Positions 32,074-41,254 of a DNA stretch of 64,000 nucleotides are shown here, one piece after another. Under the pieces are notes generated by a model. That model made no database searches and was not told the DNA's origin. It was given only the letters and a program-made list of their open reading frames with translations. The first letter of the stretch is position 1, and the number at the start of each line of letters is the position of its first letter. The stretch covers positions 6,651 to 70,650 of the forward strand of contig NZ_JAVJSX010000037.1 of assembly GCF_040219215.1 (NCBI RefSeq), read 5' to 3'. The translations under genes and the position numbers were made by a program. The stretch is from Thalassobaculum_A sp040219215 (lineage in GTDB: Bacteria > Pseudomonadota > Alphaproteobacteria > Thalassobaculales > Thalassobaculaceae).

Positions 32074-32796
32074 ATGACCACCTATCTGCAACTCTGCCAG
32101 GACACGGCCCTGGAGTCGGGCGTGATCGGCGGCACCGGCCTGCCGACGTCGGTGCTCGCCCAGAACCAGGCAGACCTGCGGAGGGTGGTCTTGTGGGTGC
32201 GCGACGGCTGGGTCGAGATCCAGAACAGCGACAACGGCTGGCGGTTCCTGCGCAAGCGCTTCACCGCGGCCACCATCGTCGCGAACACCGACCAGTACAC
32301 GCCGGCCACGCTCGGCATCTCGGACTTCGCGCGCTGGCTGGTCGATGACGATCAGCGGTCCGACCACTACAACGACGGCCTGACGATCTACAAGACGTCG
32401 GACGGCGAGGGCTATGAGTACCCGCTGCGGGTCGTCGACTGGGACGACTACAGCCGGGTCTACCTGCGTGGCACCCAAACCGCGAACGCACCGCGTGTCG
32501 TGGCGGTAGCGCCCGACAACTCGCTCTGGCTCGGCCCGAAGCCGGATGCGGCCTACACCCTGCGCGGACCCTACGAGCGCACACCCCAGGTCCTGGCTGC
32601 CAACGCCGACGAGCCGCTGTGCCCGGCCCGGTTCCACAACATCGTCAAGTACAAGGCCATGATGAAGCTGGCCCGGTTCGACGAGGCAGCCCTGGCCTAC
32701 GCCGGTGCCGAGATCGAATACCGCACGATGCTGTCGGACCTTCGCCGCGACCAGCTGCCGACGCCGCGGTTCGAATATGGGGATCCGCTCGCATGA
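32074..32796 (+). CDS. Head-tail adaptor protein (tail tubular A-like)
   Basis: 240 residues. Helical N-terminus (MTTYLQLCQDTALESG) and WVEIQNSDNGWRFLRKRFTA, LWLGPKPDAAYTLRGPYERT, FHNIVKYKAMMKLARFDEAA follow the pattern of gp4-like/gp11-like adaptors. It couples the portal to the tail tube. Its stop overlaps the next start (ATGA-type). Length typical. Confidence 0.8.
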   Translation: MTTYLQLCQDTALESGVIGGTGLPTSVLAQNQADLRRVVLWVRDGWVEIQNSDNGWRFLRKRFTAATIVANTDQYTPATLGISDFARWLVDDDQRSDHYNDGLTIYKTSDGEGYEYPLRVVDWDDYSRVYLRGTQTANAPRVVAVAPDNSLWLGPKPDAAYTLRGPYERTPQVLAANADEPLCPARFHNIVKYKAMMKLARFDEAALAYAGAEIEYRTMLSDLRRDQLPTPRFEYGDPLA

Positions 32797-34919
32797 TCGG
32801 GGCGGCCCACATGCGCTCGCGCTACACCCTGCCGCTGAGCCGCCGGCACCCCTGGGACAGCACGTCGTTCGCGCTGGCCGGTGGGCTCGACCTGGTGTCG
32901 CCGGCGATCCGCACCCCGCCGGGCCGGATGATCGCGGGCGTCAACTACGAACCGGACGTCGGCGGGTATGCCCGGGTCTACGGCAACGAGCGCACCGACG
33001 GCCGGCCGGCACCATCGGCCGCCAGCTACTGGACGATCGACTTCGACCAGGGCCAGACGCAGATCATGGCCGAGGACGTCGTCACCGGCGCCACCTCGGG
33101 AGCAACCGGAATCGCGCTCTACAACGTCGCCGCGGTGACCGGCAGCTACGGCGGATCGGACGCGACCGGCACGATCGTGCTCACTCAGGTCAACGGCACC
33201 TTCCAGGACAACGAGAACCTGCAGGTCAGCGCCTCGACGGTCGTGGTCGCCGATGGGGTGGCAACCGAGCGTGGCGCCAGCAACGACACCGACGACACCA
33301 CCTGGCTGCGCGCCGCTGTCGCCTATGCCCGAACCCAAATCGCCGCCGTGCCCGGCTCCGGGCCGGTGCGCGGGGTATGGCTGTTCAATGGCGACCGCTA
33401 TGCGTTCCGCGACAACGTCGGCGCCACCGCCGGCGTGATGCACAAGGCGACGACGTCGGGCTGGGTAGCGCAATCCTTCGGCCGTTCGGTCGCCTTCACC
33501 TCCGGTGGCACGACGCCGATCGCCGAGCAGGACACCATCACCGGCGCCACCTCGGCGGCGACCGCCACCGTGGAGCGCGTCATCGTGTCGTCCGGGTCCT
33601 GGGCGGCAGGCGACGCTGTGGGCCGTCTCATCCTGTCCGGCCAGACCGGCACCTTCCAGAGCGAGAACCTCGACGTCGGCGCATCGCTGAACCTTGCCAC
33701 GATCGGCGGTGACTCGGCGGCGATCACCCTGCCGGCCGGCGGGCGTTACGATTTCGCCAACCATAACTTCTACGGCGATCCGGCCCGGTTCCGCATGTAC
33801 TTCGCCAACGGGGTCGGCACGGCGCACGACTGGGACGGAACGGTCCTGGTGCCGATCGTCACCGGGGAGACCACCGACACGCCGTCGCGGGTCGCCGCCC
33901 ACAAGGAGCACCTTTGGCTGGTGTTCCCGGGTGGCGGTCTCAAGAACTCGTCAATCGGCGAGCCCTACGACTATATCGTCGCCACCGGATCCGGAACCCA
34001 CTACTTCGGCCAGGAGATCACCGACCTGCTGGCTGACGTCCTCGGCATCATGGTGGTGTTCGGGCGCAGCCGCGTGTCGGTGCTGAGCGGCAACGACATC
34101 AACGATTTCCGCCTGGATCCGCTGGCCGATGACGCCGGGGCGATGGCCCACACCGCACAACGCATTGGCAGGCCGCTCTACATCGACGACGCCGGCGTGC
34201 GCGACATGACGGCGACCCAGCGGTTCGGCGATTTCAACATGGGCTCGGTCAGCCAGGCGATCCATCCGTACTTCAAGAAGAAGATCGACGACGGCGTGTT
34301 CCCGGTCGCCACGTTGCGCTGCCGCAACCGAGGCCAGTACCGGGTCTACTATGCCGACGGCACCGGCGTGACCATCTACTTCGGCCGCCAGTATCCCGAA
34401 TCCGGCATCTTCGATCTCGGCATCAGCGTGGCCTGCGCCTGCTCGGGCGAGGACGCCAACGGTGTGGAAGTGATGCTCCTCGGCGACGAGGACGGCATGG
34501 TCTACCAACTCGACAAGGGGACCTCGTTTGATGGCGAGGAGGTCCTGGCGTTCTGCCGCCTGGCCTTCAACAACATCGGCTCGCCCGATGCCAACAAGCG
34601 CTTCCACAAGGCGGTGGTCGAGCTTGATGCCGATGCGGCAACCGTCCTGGCACTGACGGCCGAGTATTCCTACGCGGACCCCGATCAGGCCCCAGCCCAG
34701 GAACAGACCTTCACGGTGCGCGGCGGTGGCGGGTTCTGGGACGAGATGCAATGGGACCAGTTCATCTGGTCCGCGCCGGTGAAGGGCGAGGCATCCGCCC
34801 GGATCGACGGCCAGGGCCGCAACATCTCGATCACGGTCATATCGGCATCGACCTATGAGCGGGCGCACACCCTGCACGGCGTGCGGCTCCTCGACACCAA
34901 GAGGAAACAATCGCGATGA
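32793..34919 (+). CDS. Tail tube/nozzle protein (beta-propeller-like)
   Basis: 708 residues. Repeated beta motifs throughout suggest a propeller or nozzle as in T7 gp12 or P22 gp10: RMYFANGVGTAHDWDGTVLV, HLWLVFPGGGLKNSSIGEPY, VVFGRSRVSVLSGNDINDFR. Two internal repeats begin VTGATSGATGIALYNVAAV and ITGATSAATATVERVIVS and each ends with GTFQ(D/S)EN. It follows the adaptor gene. Confidence 0.78.
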   Translation: MIGAAHMRSRYTLPLSRRHPWDSTSFALAGGLDLVSPAIRTPPGRMIAGVNYEPDVGGYARVYGNERTDGRPAPSAASYWTIDFDQGQTQIMAEDVVTGATSGATGIALYNVAAVTGSYGGSDATGTIVLTQVNGTFQDNENLQVSASTVVVADGVATERGASNDTDDTTWLRAAVAYARTQIAAVPGSGPVRGVWLFNGDRYAFRDNVGATAGVMHKATTSGWVAQSFGRSVAFTSGGTTPIAEQDTITGATSAATATVERVIVSSGSWAAGDAVGRLILSGQTGTFQSENLDVGASLNLATIGGDSAAITLPAGGRYDFANHNFYGDPARFRMYFANGVGTAHDWDGTVLVPIVTGETTDTPSRVAAHKEHLWLVFPGGGLKNSSIGEPYDYIVATGSGTHYFGQEITDLLADVLGIMVVFGRSRVSVLSGNDINDFRLDPLADDAGAMAHTAQRIGRPLYIDDAGVRDMTATQRFGDFNMGSVSQAIHPYFKKKIDDGVFPVATLRCRNRGQYRVYYADGTGVTIYFGRQYPESGIFDLGISVACACSGEDANGVEVMLLGDEDGMVYQLDKGTSFDGEEVLAFCRLAFNNIGSPDANKRFHKAVVELDADAATVLALTAEYSYADPDQAPAQEQTFTVRGGGGFWDEMQWDQFIWSAPVKGEASARIDGQGRNISITVISASTYERAHTLHGVRLLDTKRKQSR

Positions 34920-35677
34920 CGGCCTACTACACGGTTGCGAACCCGCCATCGAGAAACACGCTTGGGCGCGCAGCGCCGATTGCCGATGAACTTCAGGCGA
35001 TCCAGGACGGATTCGCGCTGATCCCGGAAGAGGGCGTCCTGAAGCGCGGCCGGGTGCAGTACGCCTCCGCGGTCGGCGGTACCGCCAACGCGATCACCCT
35101 GACGATGCCTTTCACGGTGACGGCCTACACCGAAGGCGACTGCGTCCGCTTCAAGGTCGCCGCCACCAACACCGCTGCGGTCACGGTGGATGTCGACGGG
35201 GTCGGCCCGGCCGCTATCAAACGGCCGAACGGTGACGCCCTGATCGCAGGTGACCTGATCGCCGGCGCCATGGTCGAGTTGCGGTGCGACGGATCGGTAT
35301 GGCAGGCGGTCGGCTACACCGGCGCCGACATCACCGCGGCGGCAGCAAGCGCAGCGGCGGCAGCGGCCAGCGCCAGCACCGCCAGCACCCAGGCATCAAC
35401 GGCAACCACACAGGCGGGCATCTCCACCGCGCAGGCAGTGATCGCCACGACCAAGGCTGGGGAGGCAGCGGCATCGGCGATCGACGCGGCTGCGGCGGTC
35501 AACGGCGTGAAGGTGTCCGTCGACGACACCACGCCGGGTGATCTGGAAACCAAGATGCTGGCCGGCGACGGCATCACGCGCAGCACGCAGAACGACGGCG
35601 GCAACGAGACCGTCACGTTCGCCTTGACCAAGAACTTCGCCGTCACGATCGCCACCGCCTACGCCCTCACACTCTGA
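34916..35677 (+). CDS. Tail fibre/appendage protein with Ala/Ser/Thr repeats
   Basis: 253 residues. The N-terminal half is beta-rich (AITLTMPFTVTAYTEGDCVR). Residues 140-190 consist of short Ala/Ser/Thr repeats (AASAAAAAASASTASTQAST), which form trimeric coiled coils in many fibres. The C-terminal 60 residues are beta-rich. Likely trimeric. ATG overlaps the preceding stop. Confidence 0.7.
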   Translation: MTAYYTVANPPSRNTLGRAAPIADELQAIQDGFALIPEEGVLKRGRVQYASAVGGTANAITLTMPFTVTAYTEGDCVRFKVAATNTAAVTVDVDGVGPAAIKRPNGDALIAGDLIAGAMVELRCDGSVWQAVGYTGADITAAAASAAAAAASASTASTQASTATTQAGISTAQAVIATTKAGEAAASAIDAAAAVNGVKVSVDDTTPGDLETKMLAGDGITRSTQNDGGNETVTFALTKNFAVTIATAYALTL

Positions 35678-35690
35678 TCGGAGACAGACG

Positions 35691-36104
35691 ATGCCCGTCA
35701 CTGATACAGCCGCATGGCCGCAGGCCCCGAAGTCGGCCGCCGTCTCGGTCGCGGCCGCCAACACCACGCTGACCGACAGCCCGGACGATACGGCACTGCT
35801 GCTGACGGCCGGCGCCAACGGGTCGCGGATCGGCCACCTGAAGGCTCTGCCGCGCGCCACCGTGAGCGGCGCCATGGTCGGCTACCTCTATCATTCCATT
35901 GACAGCGGCACGACCAAACGCCTGATCAAGGCCGTGGCGATCGCCGCCGACACGGTGTCGACGACCGACGCGCCGGCGGAGGTGGATTTCGGATACACCG
36001 AGGACGCGCCGCTCTACCTCTCGGCCGGCGCCGAACTCTATGCCGGCATCTCGGTCGCCCTGACCGACGGCGTCGTTTTCATCGCCTCCTACCAGGATTA
36101 CTGA
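35691..36104 (+). CDS. Small fibre-associated protein
   Basis: 137 residues of regular strands (SAAVSVAAANTTLTDSPDDT, YTEDAPLYLSAGAELYAGIS). It lies between the two fibre genes; a tail-fibre foot or tip adaptor is likely by position. Not recognised. Confidence 0.6.
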   Translation: MPVTDTAAWPQAPKSAAVSVAAANTTLTDSPDDTALLLTAGANGSRIGHLKALPRATVSGAMVGYLYHSIDSGTTKRLIKAVAIAADTVSTTDAPAEVDFGYTEDAPLYLSAGAELYAGISVALTDGVVFIASYQDY

Positions 36105-36106
36105 CC

Positions 36107-36925
36107 ATGGCGATGCTCGGCGGCGGGCCGCTCGGGCGGCCTTTGGGGCGGGTGCTGGGCGCCAAGGCGAGGGCTTCGGCAGGCGCCGCGACGGTCACTC
36201 CAACTCAGTTCGAGAAGTTCACGTCGAGTGACACGTTCACGGCTTCGGCCACCGGTTGGTATCTGGGCCTTGTCGTAACAGGTGGCGCCGGAGGCGGTGA
36301 CGACAACGCTTCCGGCGGGCCAAGTGGTCTCGTCAGAGTCGCCTGGTTCCAAATGGACAAGGACGAGGCCACCAGCGTCACCGTCGGGTCCGGTGGCGCT
36401 GCAGGCACAGGGTCAACCGCGAACGGGGGCGACGGCGGCACATCGGCCATCGTGGGGAAAGTGTCCGTCGCCGGTCCGCCGGGCGGGCGCTCTCAAGCCA
36501 ACGGAAACTCAAGCAATGGCGGGTTCTCTGCGGGCGGACACGGCAGTCCAGCTACGGCCGGCGGTTCGAACGGATCGAGCACGACTGCTGGAACGGGCTC
36601 TGGATCTCACCCGCTTGATGTAGCCATCGCGCTTTTTGCCGATGCCTGGACATTGACGCCGGGCGACGGTGGCGCTGCCGGATCACCCAACGGTGGTGGT
36701 GGCGGTGGTGGTGGCGTGGTGATCGACTCCGATGTCGTCAACGGGGGCGATGCGCCCGGCGCTGGCGGTAGCGGCGGCGAAGGTTATGGCGCCGGCGGCG
36801 GTGGCGGTGAGGGCGTTTCCGGCACGCGTGACGGCGGGGCCGGCGCGCCTGGTGTCGTTCTGATCATGGGGCCGGTAACGCCGCCGGCGTTCGAAGTGGC
36901 AGAGAGTTGGGTGCTTGCATCATGA
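36107..36925 (+). CDS. Glycine-rich tail-tip adhesin
   Basis: 272 residues. The middle and end are built from glycine-rich runs (GGAGGGDDNASGGPSG, NGGGGGGGGVVIDSDVVNGG, GGSGGEGYGAGGGGGEG) alternating with short hydrophobic strands, like the polyglycine-helix tips of T-even gp38 receptor-binding proteins. The N-terminal 60 residues probably anchor it to the fibre. Likely the host-range determinant. Confidence 0.7.
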   Translation: MAMLGGGPLGRPLGRVLGAKARASAGAATVTPTQFEKFTSSDTFTASATGWYLGLVVTGGAGGGDDNASGGPSGLVRVAWFQMDKDEATSVTVGSGGAAGTGSTANGGDGGTSAIVGKVSVAGPPGGRSQANGNSSNGGFSAGGHGSPATAGGSNGSSTTAGTGSGSHPLDVAIALFADAWTLTPGDGGAAGSPNGGGGGGGGVVIDSDVVNGGDAPGAGGSGGEGYGAGGGGGEGVSGTRDGGAGAPGVVLIMGPVTPPAFEVAESWVLAS

Positions 36926-37590
36926 CAACGTCAACGAACCTCGTCTGCTGGGTAACGCTCTCCGGTCCGACCGTGGACGGCGAGGCGATCCCGATCCCGG
37001 CCCGTCATCGCGGCCTGTCCTGGGCCTCGATGGCCGACCTCGGGGCGGCGCAACACCCACCCGTCGCCGATCTGGTCGGCAAAGGCCTGTGGCGGGTCTA
37101 CGACGACGCCAAGCCGGCGCTCTCGCCCGGCAAGACGCACAGCGGTCCGGTCTACACACCGGATGCTGAGACATCGACGGTCACGCGGTCGTGGACGGTG
37201 GTGAACTTGTCGGTTGCGGCGCGCAAGGTGGCAATGAAAGCGGCCGTGAAGGCGCTCTATCGCACCCACGCTGACGCGGGCACCACGCTGACGATATCCG
37301 AAGGCGTCACCACGCCGATCGCCACGACGACCGATCCCGTCGTCAAACTGGAACGCGGCAAGGCGCACATGGAGGCGTCGTCCCTGTCGTCGATGGCGGT
37401 GGTCACCAGCGCGGACGTGCCGCTCGACCTGACGCCCGCTCTGGCCGCAGCCGCCCTGGGCGTCATCGACAGCCATGTGGCCTTCTGCGAAGGGCGGCAG
37501 AACGCGCTCTACGTCGCGATCGACGCCGCCGCCGACCACGACGCCCTGGACACCATTGAAAGCGGCATGGCCGCCGGTTGGTCCGCATGA
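36922..37590 (+). CDS. DUF4376-like tail-fibre-associated protein
   Basis: 222 residues. After a beta-rich N-terminus, the C-terminal helix pair (ALGVIDSHVAFCEGRQNALY, DHDALDTIESGMAAGWSA) matches DUF4376-type domains found in tail-fibre assembly or tip proteins. ATG overlaps the adhesin stop. Confidence 0.65.
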   Translation: MTTSTNLVCWVTLSGPTVDGEAIPIPARHRGLSWASMADLGAAQHPPVADLVGKGLWRVYDDAKPALSPGKTHSGPVYTPDAETSTVTRSWTVVNLSVAARKVAMKAAVKALYRTHADAGTTLTISEGVTTPIATTTDPVVKLERGKAHMEASSLSSMAVVTSADVPLDLTPALAAAALGVIDSHVAFCEGRQNALYVAIDAAADHDALDTIESGMAAGWSA

Positions 37591-37611
37591 CCGAAATCAA
37601 CGGAGCCAGCG

Positions 37612-37947
37612 ATGCCGCCTGATGCCGCAATCACCGCGTCGATGGTGCAGATCGCCGTGTTCGTCGGCGGGCTCATGTTCGCAGGCGGCACCTGCCTGTG
37701 GGCCGTCGTGCGCTACCTGGAGCGCCGCCGCGAGGAGATGGCGGCCGACCTGCACGCCCGCCTGAGCGGCCTGCGCGACGACCTCACGCAGTTCAAGATC
37801 GAGGCGGCCACCCGCTTCGCCACGGCGGCATCCATGGATCGCGGCTTTGAGAAGCTGGAGAAGGCGATCACGGACCTCGGCGCCCGCCTGGAACGCTGGA
37901 TCGACAACGAACGCCGCGGTCGCGGCAGTGGACCGGGAGGGCAGTAA
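37612..37947 (+). CDS. Membrane-anchored coiled-coil protein
   Basis: 111 residues: one hydrophobic helix near the start (MVQIAVFVGGLMFAGGTCLW) followed by a charged coiled coil (YLERRREEMAADLHARLSGL, MDRGFEKLEKAITDLGARLE). This resembles small phage membrane proteins near tail or lysis genes; a holin-like, spanin-like or ejection role cannot be distinguished. The stop overlaps the next ATG (TAATG). Confidence 0.6.
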   Translation: MPPDAAITASMVQIAVFVGGLMFAGGTCLWAVVRYLERRREEMAADLHARLSGLRDDLTQFKIEAATRFATAASMDRGFEKLEKAITDLGARLERWIDNERRGRGSGPGGQ

Positions 37948-39911
37948 TGGTCGGACTGTTGACAAGAGAATCACAGCGTCGCATGGCCCCGCCGCTTGGC
38001 CCTGCTGCCCGCAGGGTGGCGACCGCCGGCCGCAAGGGCGACACCGAACTGGCCCACATGGATCCGGGTAAGGCCGCCCTGCTGAAGGCCAAGGGTGGAG
38101 CCGGCACGCGCAACCGTCGAACCGGGCTGCTGGAATACTGGTCGGGCGAGGGCGACAGCGACAACAACGGCGACGGTGTCGGAGGAGGTCCTGGCGACAG
38201 CGGCATGGGCGGCGGCGCGCCACAGGACAACGACTCCGAGCACGGCACGGCCCACGCCAGCACGGTGGCAGGCCAGCAGAATCAGAACCAGCAGGCTGAG
38301 AACGACCCACAGACCGCTACCAACGCCGAGGCCGACGACAGCATTGTCGACAGGGTCAAGAGCTTCATCGCCAAGCGCAGCCAGCAGGTCGCCATCAGCG
38401 CCGTGGCCCCGAGCCTGCTTGGCATTGGCATCGGTGCCATCGGTAAGATGCGCGAGGGCGTCGAAGCCGAATACCCGGGCTTCACCGCGGACCCGACGAC
38501 GAACGACGTGGACGGCTGGTCAGAGCAGCCGACGGGCAGCACCGCGGCGGCGGCTCGCCCGTCGGACAACTACCACACGTCCGGGAAAGGTCTGCTCGCC
38601 CGCCAGGCCGAGGCGGTCCAGGCAGCCGGCCGCGACGGCGACACGATCGTCGCCCACGTGAACCCGCGTGAGGTGCAGATGCTCCTGCGCGCCGGCGGGC
38701 GGGGCACGATCAACCCCAAGACCGGCCTGCTGGAGTTCGCATCACTCAATCAGGTCACGCGCGGCGGCGTGACCATGGGCTTCGACAATCAGGCGGAAGC
38801 CGATGCGTGGGCGGCCGCCAATCCGCAGGACAGCCAGGACCAGGCGGAAGCCGTGGCGGCACTGCCGACGCTGGCGCAGGTCGGCCAGCCGGCGCCGACC
38901 ATCGACGACGTCAAGAGCCAGCGCGGCGCGGAATGGAACGCTCCCGGCGGTGGTGGCTATGCCGCTGCAATGGCGGGCGGGACCAACGACCCGACGTCGG
39001 ACCCGGCCAATCCGCAGGCGTTCACCAACGACGCGCTGAGGGCGGCCGGCGTGGATACGCTGAAATACCATCAGCAGAACGTCGCACAGGGTGCCGGGTT
39101 TACCGACTTCGGTACCCGCACCGATTTCAACCAGCGGCTCGTCGCCTACCTCAAATCGAAGGGCTACGACGTCGATTTCGACAACATGGGCGAGGGCCAG
39201 TTCACCGACTGGTACGGGCGCCAGGACGGCGCGGTACGGAGCGACGTCGACTCGTGGCTTGCGGCCAACGATCCGACCTATGGAGCGGCAACGCCCGGCG
39301 CGTCACCCAACGCGCCTGGTGCCGGGGCGCCCGCAGCCATCGCCCCTCCGAAAACCACCTCCCAGAACATCGACGACATCATGGCGTCCGACAGCCCGCT
39401 TATGCGCCGGACGGCCAGTCAGGGCCTGATGCTCGCCAACCGGCGCGGACTGCTGAACTCGTCCGTCGCCGCCGAAGCCGCCCAGGCCGCCATGCTCGAT
39501 GCGGCCGTGCCGATCGCCAGCACCGACGCCTCGCTCGCGAACCAGCAGTACATGCAAGGCCAGGACATCGCCAGCCAGCAGTACATGCAGGGCCGTGATA
39601 TCGCCAGCCAGCAGACCATGCAGGGCCGTGATATCGCGTCGCGGAACTGGCAGGCGCAGTTGTCGGCCGACACCCAGACCGCCATCGCGAATATGCAGGT
39701 CAGGACCGCCGACAAGGACAAGATCGGCAACATGGTCGCGACCCTGCAGCAGATCCACGCGAGCAAGTTCAACACGATCGCCAACAACCCGGACATCCCC
39801 GCAGAGACCCGGGACCGCTACATCCAGGACAATAACCTGTGGATGCGCACCCAGTTGAACCTGATCGAGAGCATGTATGGCGTGCAGCTGCCCTGGACGC
39901 CGCCGACATGA
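37947..39911 (+). CDS. Internal virion/ejection protein with duplicated GDTxxAH motif
   Basis: 654 residues. The unit G-D-T-x2-A-H-x2-P-x6-L-x3-G-G-x-G-T-x-N-x3-T-G-L-L-E occurs twice (near residues 31-65 and 230-270), an element common in short-tailed-phage internal proteins. A hydrophobic region (AISAVAPSLLGIGIGAIGKM) lies near residues 150-170 and a Gln/Ser-rich triple repeat near 533-565. The C-terminus is helical. Probably ejected with DNA. Confidence 0.7.
   Translation: MVGLLTRESQRRMAPPLGPAARRVATAGRKGDTELAHMDPGKAALLKAKGGAGTRNRRTGLLEYWSGEGDSDNNGDGVGGGPGDSGMGGGAPQDNDSEHGTAHASTVAGQQNQNQQAENDPQTATNAEADDSIVDRVKSFIAKRSQQVAISAVAPSLLGIGIGAIGKMREGVEAEYPGFTADPTTNDVDGWSEQPTGSTAAAARPSDNYHTSGKGLLARQAEAVQAAGRDGDTIVAHVNPREVQMLLRAGGRGTINPKTGLLEFASLNQVTRGGVTMGFDNQAEADAWAAANPQDSQDQAEAVAALPTLAQVGQPAPTIDDVKSQRGAEWNAPGGGGYAAAMAGGTNDPTSDPANPQAFTNDALRAAGVDTLKYHQQNVAQGAGFTDFGTRTDFNQRLVAYLKSKGYDVDFDNMGEGQFTDWYGRQDGAVRSDVDSWLAANDPTYGAATPGASPNAPGAGAPAAIAPPKTTSQNIDDIMASDSPLMRRTASQGLMLANRRGLLNSSVAAEAAQAAMLDAAVPIASTDASLANQQYMQGQDIASQQYMQGRDIASQQTMQGRDIASRNWQAQLSADTQTAIANMQVRTADKDKIGNMVATLQQIHASKFNTIANNPDIPAETRDRYIQDNNLWMRTQLNLIESMYGVQLPWTPPT
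39543..39641 (+). repeat. Three 33-bp tandem repeats inside ejection-protein gene
   Basis: Units at 39,543-39,575, 39,576-39,608 and 39,609-39,641 encode QQYMQGQDIAS, QQYMQGRDIAS and QQTMQGRDIAS. In-frame 11-residue repeats, presumably helical; copy number may vary between related phages. Confidence 0.85.
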
Positions 39912-40390
39912 TCAGGATCGCCACACCGATGGACGTCCGGCCCATGGCCGAGATCCTGGAGGCGCGCTACCGGGCGAGCCTGTATGCGCAATTGGGCGAG
40001 ATGGACGTCACCGCGGCGAAGCGCATGCTGACGTCGCTCATCTTCGCTCAGAACAAGGTGGTCGCCGAGGGCACCTTGGTGATGGTGGCCGAGCGGGACG
40101 AACGGATCGTCGCATTCATCGTCGGCTACCTCGATCCGGTCTACCACATCGGCCCGGCCCTGACCGCGACCGACCTCTATTTCGTGAGCCGGGAGGGTGC
40201 CGATCTTCGCGACATCAAGGGCCTGGCCGAGGCGTTCACCGCGTGGGCGCTGAGCATCCCCAAGGTGGTCGAGATCAAGATGGGGCTGGTCGACACATTC
40301 GGCACTGACATCGAGGTGGCCGGCCGGATCTACAGCGGTCTCGGCCTCGATCGTTGCGGCACGATCTATCGGAGGAGCATCGAGCGATGA
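39908..40390 (+). CDS. GNAT-family acyltransferase in the virion operon
   Basis: 160 residues. GNAT layout: MIRIATPMDVRPMAEILEAR, then VMVAERDERIVAFIVGYLD and DIEVAGRIYSGLGLDRCGTI with the motif-A-like loop. It lies between ejection proteins with overlapping ATG; GNAT-like genes at this location are known in podovirus structural modules. Substrate unknown; may modify a virion or host protein. Confidence 0.75.
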   Translation: MIRIATPMDVRPMAEILEARYRASLYAQLGEMDVTAAKRMLTSLIFAQNKVVAEGTLVMVAERDERIVAFIVGYLDPVYHIGPALTATDLYFVSREGADLRDIKGLAEAFTAWALSIPKVVEIKMGLVDTFGTDIEVAGRIYSGLGLDRCGTIYRRSIER

Positions 40391-41232
40391 GCAGCGTGGC
40401 GAAGGGCGTTGGCAAGGTCTTCAAGAAAGTCGGCAAGGTCGCGAAGAAGGTAGCGCCCTACGCGTTGGCGGCGGGCGCGGTCTACTTCACCGCCGGCGCG
40501 GCCCTCGGCGTCACCGCAGCCGGTGGCTGGGGGGCTGTGGCTGGATCCCTTTCCAGTTCCCTTGGACTATCGCCAGGACTGACAGCGGTGGTTACAGGCG
40601 CGGTCACGCAGGCCGGCTACGGGGCGGCGATCGGTGCCGCCGGGGCGGCGATCACGGGCGGCGACATCGGCCAGGGTGCGCTCTACGGGGCGGCGGCCGG
40701 CGCCGTTACCGGCGGCATCTCTGGCGCGGCCGGCATCGGCACCGATCCGCTCGGCAGCGGCACGGGCGTCACCGGCGGCAATGCCGCGCCGGCAGCGCCG
40801 GGCCCGACCGGCGTTGCGAACCTGCAGCCTCCCGCAGGTGCCGCCACCGCACCGGGCTCGGCTGCCAGTTACGTGACCGGCGGCAACGCGCCCGCTGCGG
40901 CAAGGGGCGGTGGTGGCCTGCTCGGACCGGGTGGTTGGCTCGAACGCAATCAGACCCTTGTCGGAGAGACGGTCAAGGGCATCGGCGGCGGCCTGCTGCA
41001 GGGCTTGAGCGCCCAGGACGAGGCCAAGGCCCTTGAGAACCGCGACCGGCGCCGGGCGGGCAACTACGCCTCCGGCGGCGGTCTGCTCGATCGCGCCGCA
41101 GTGGTCAACGGTGCCCGCCCGGGTGCAGCGCACCCCACGGTGGAAGAGAAGTACGCACCCAGCCATGGGTATCGCATCGAGTACCGCTACAACGCCGAAA
41201 CCGACCAGGTCGACCGCGTGCGGGTCGCTTGA
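40387..41232 (+). CDS. Glycine/alanine-rich membrane-active ejection protein
   Basis: 281 residues. A lysine-rich amphipathic start (KGVGKVFKKVGKVAKKVAPY) leads into hydrophobic Gly/Ala helices (ALAAGAVYFTAGAALGVTAA, AAIGAAGAAITGGDIGQGAL), then a low-complexity stretch and a short C-terminal domain. Such sequences cross membranes during phage DNA ejection. ATG overlaps the previous stop. Confidence 0.65.
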   Translation: MSSVAKGVGKVFKKVGKVAKKVAPYALAAGAVYFTAGAALGVTAAGGWGAVAGSLSSSLGLSPGLTAVVTGAVTQAGYGAAIGAAGAAITGGDIGQGALYGAAAGAVTGGISGAAGIGTDPLGSGTGVTGGNAAPAAPGPTGVANLQPPAGAATAPGSAASYVTGGNAPAAARGGGGLLGPGGWLERNQTLVGETVKGIGGGLLQGLSAQDEAKALENRDRRRAGNYASGGGLLDRAAVVNGARPGAAHPTVEEKYAPSHGYRIEYRYNAETDQVDRVRVA

Positions 41233-41254
41233 CTGGATCGCCAAGGAGAACGCC

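Noticed and set aside
32697..33911. Minus-strand 404-codon frame in the tail nozzle gene
   Set aside because: Gly/Arg/Val-rich shadow with no domain, opposite a clear beta-rich tail protein.
33951..34949. Minus-strand 332-codon frame in tail gene
   Set aside because: Antisense shadow of the same tail gene.
39543..39641. Possible CRISPR array
   Set aside because: Three contiguous 33-bp units with no spacers, in frame, encoding peptide repeats.
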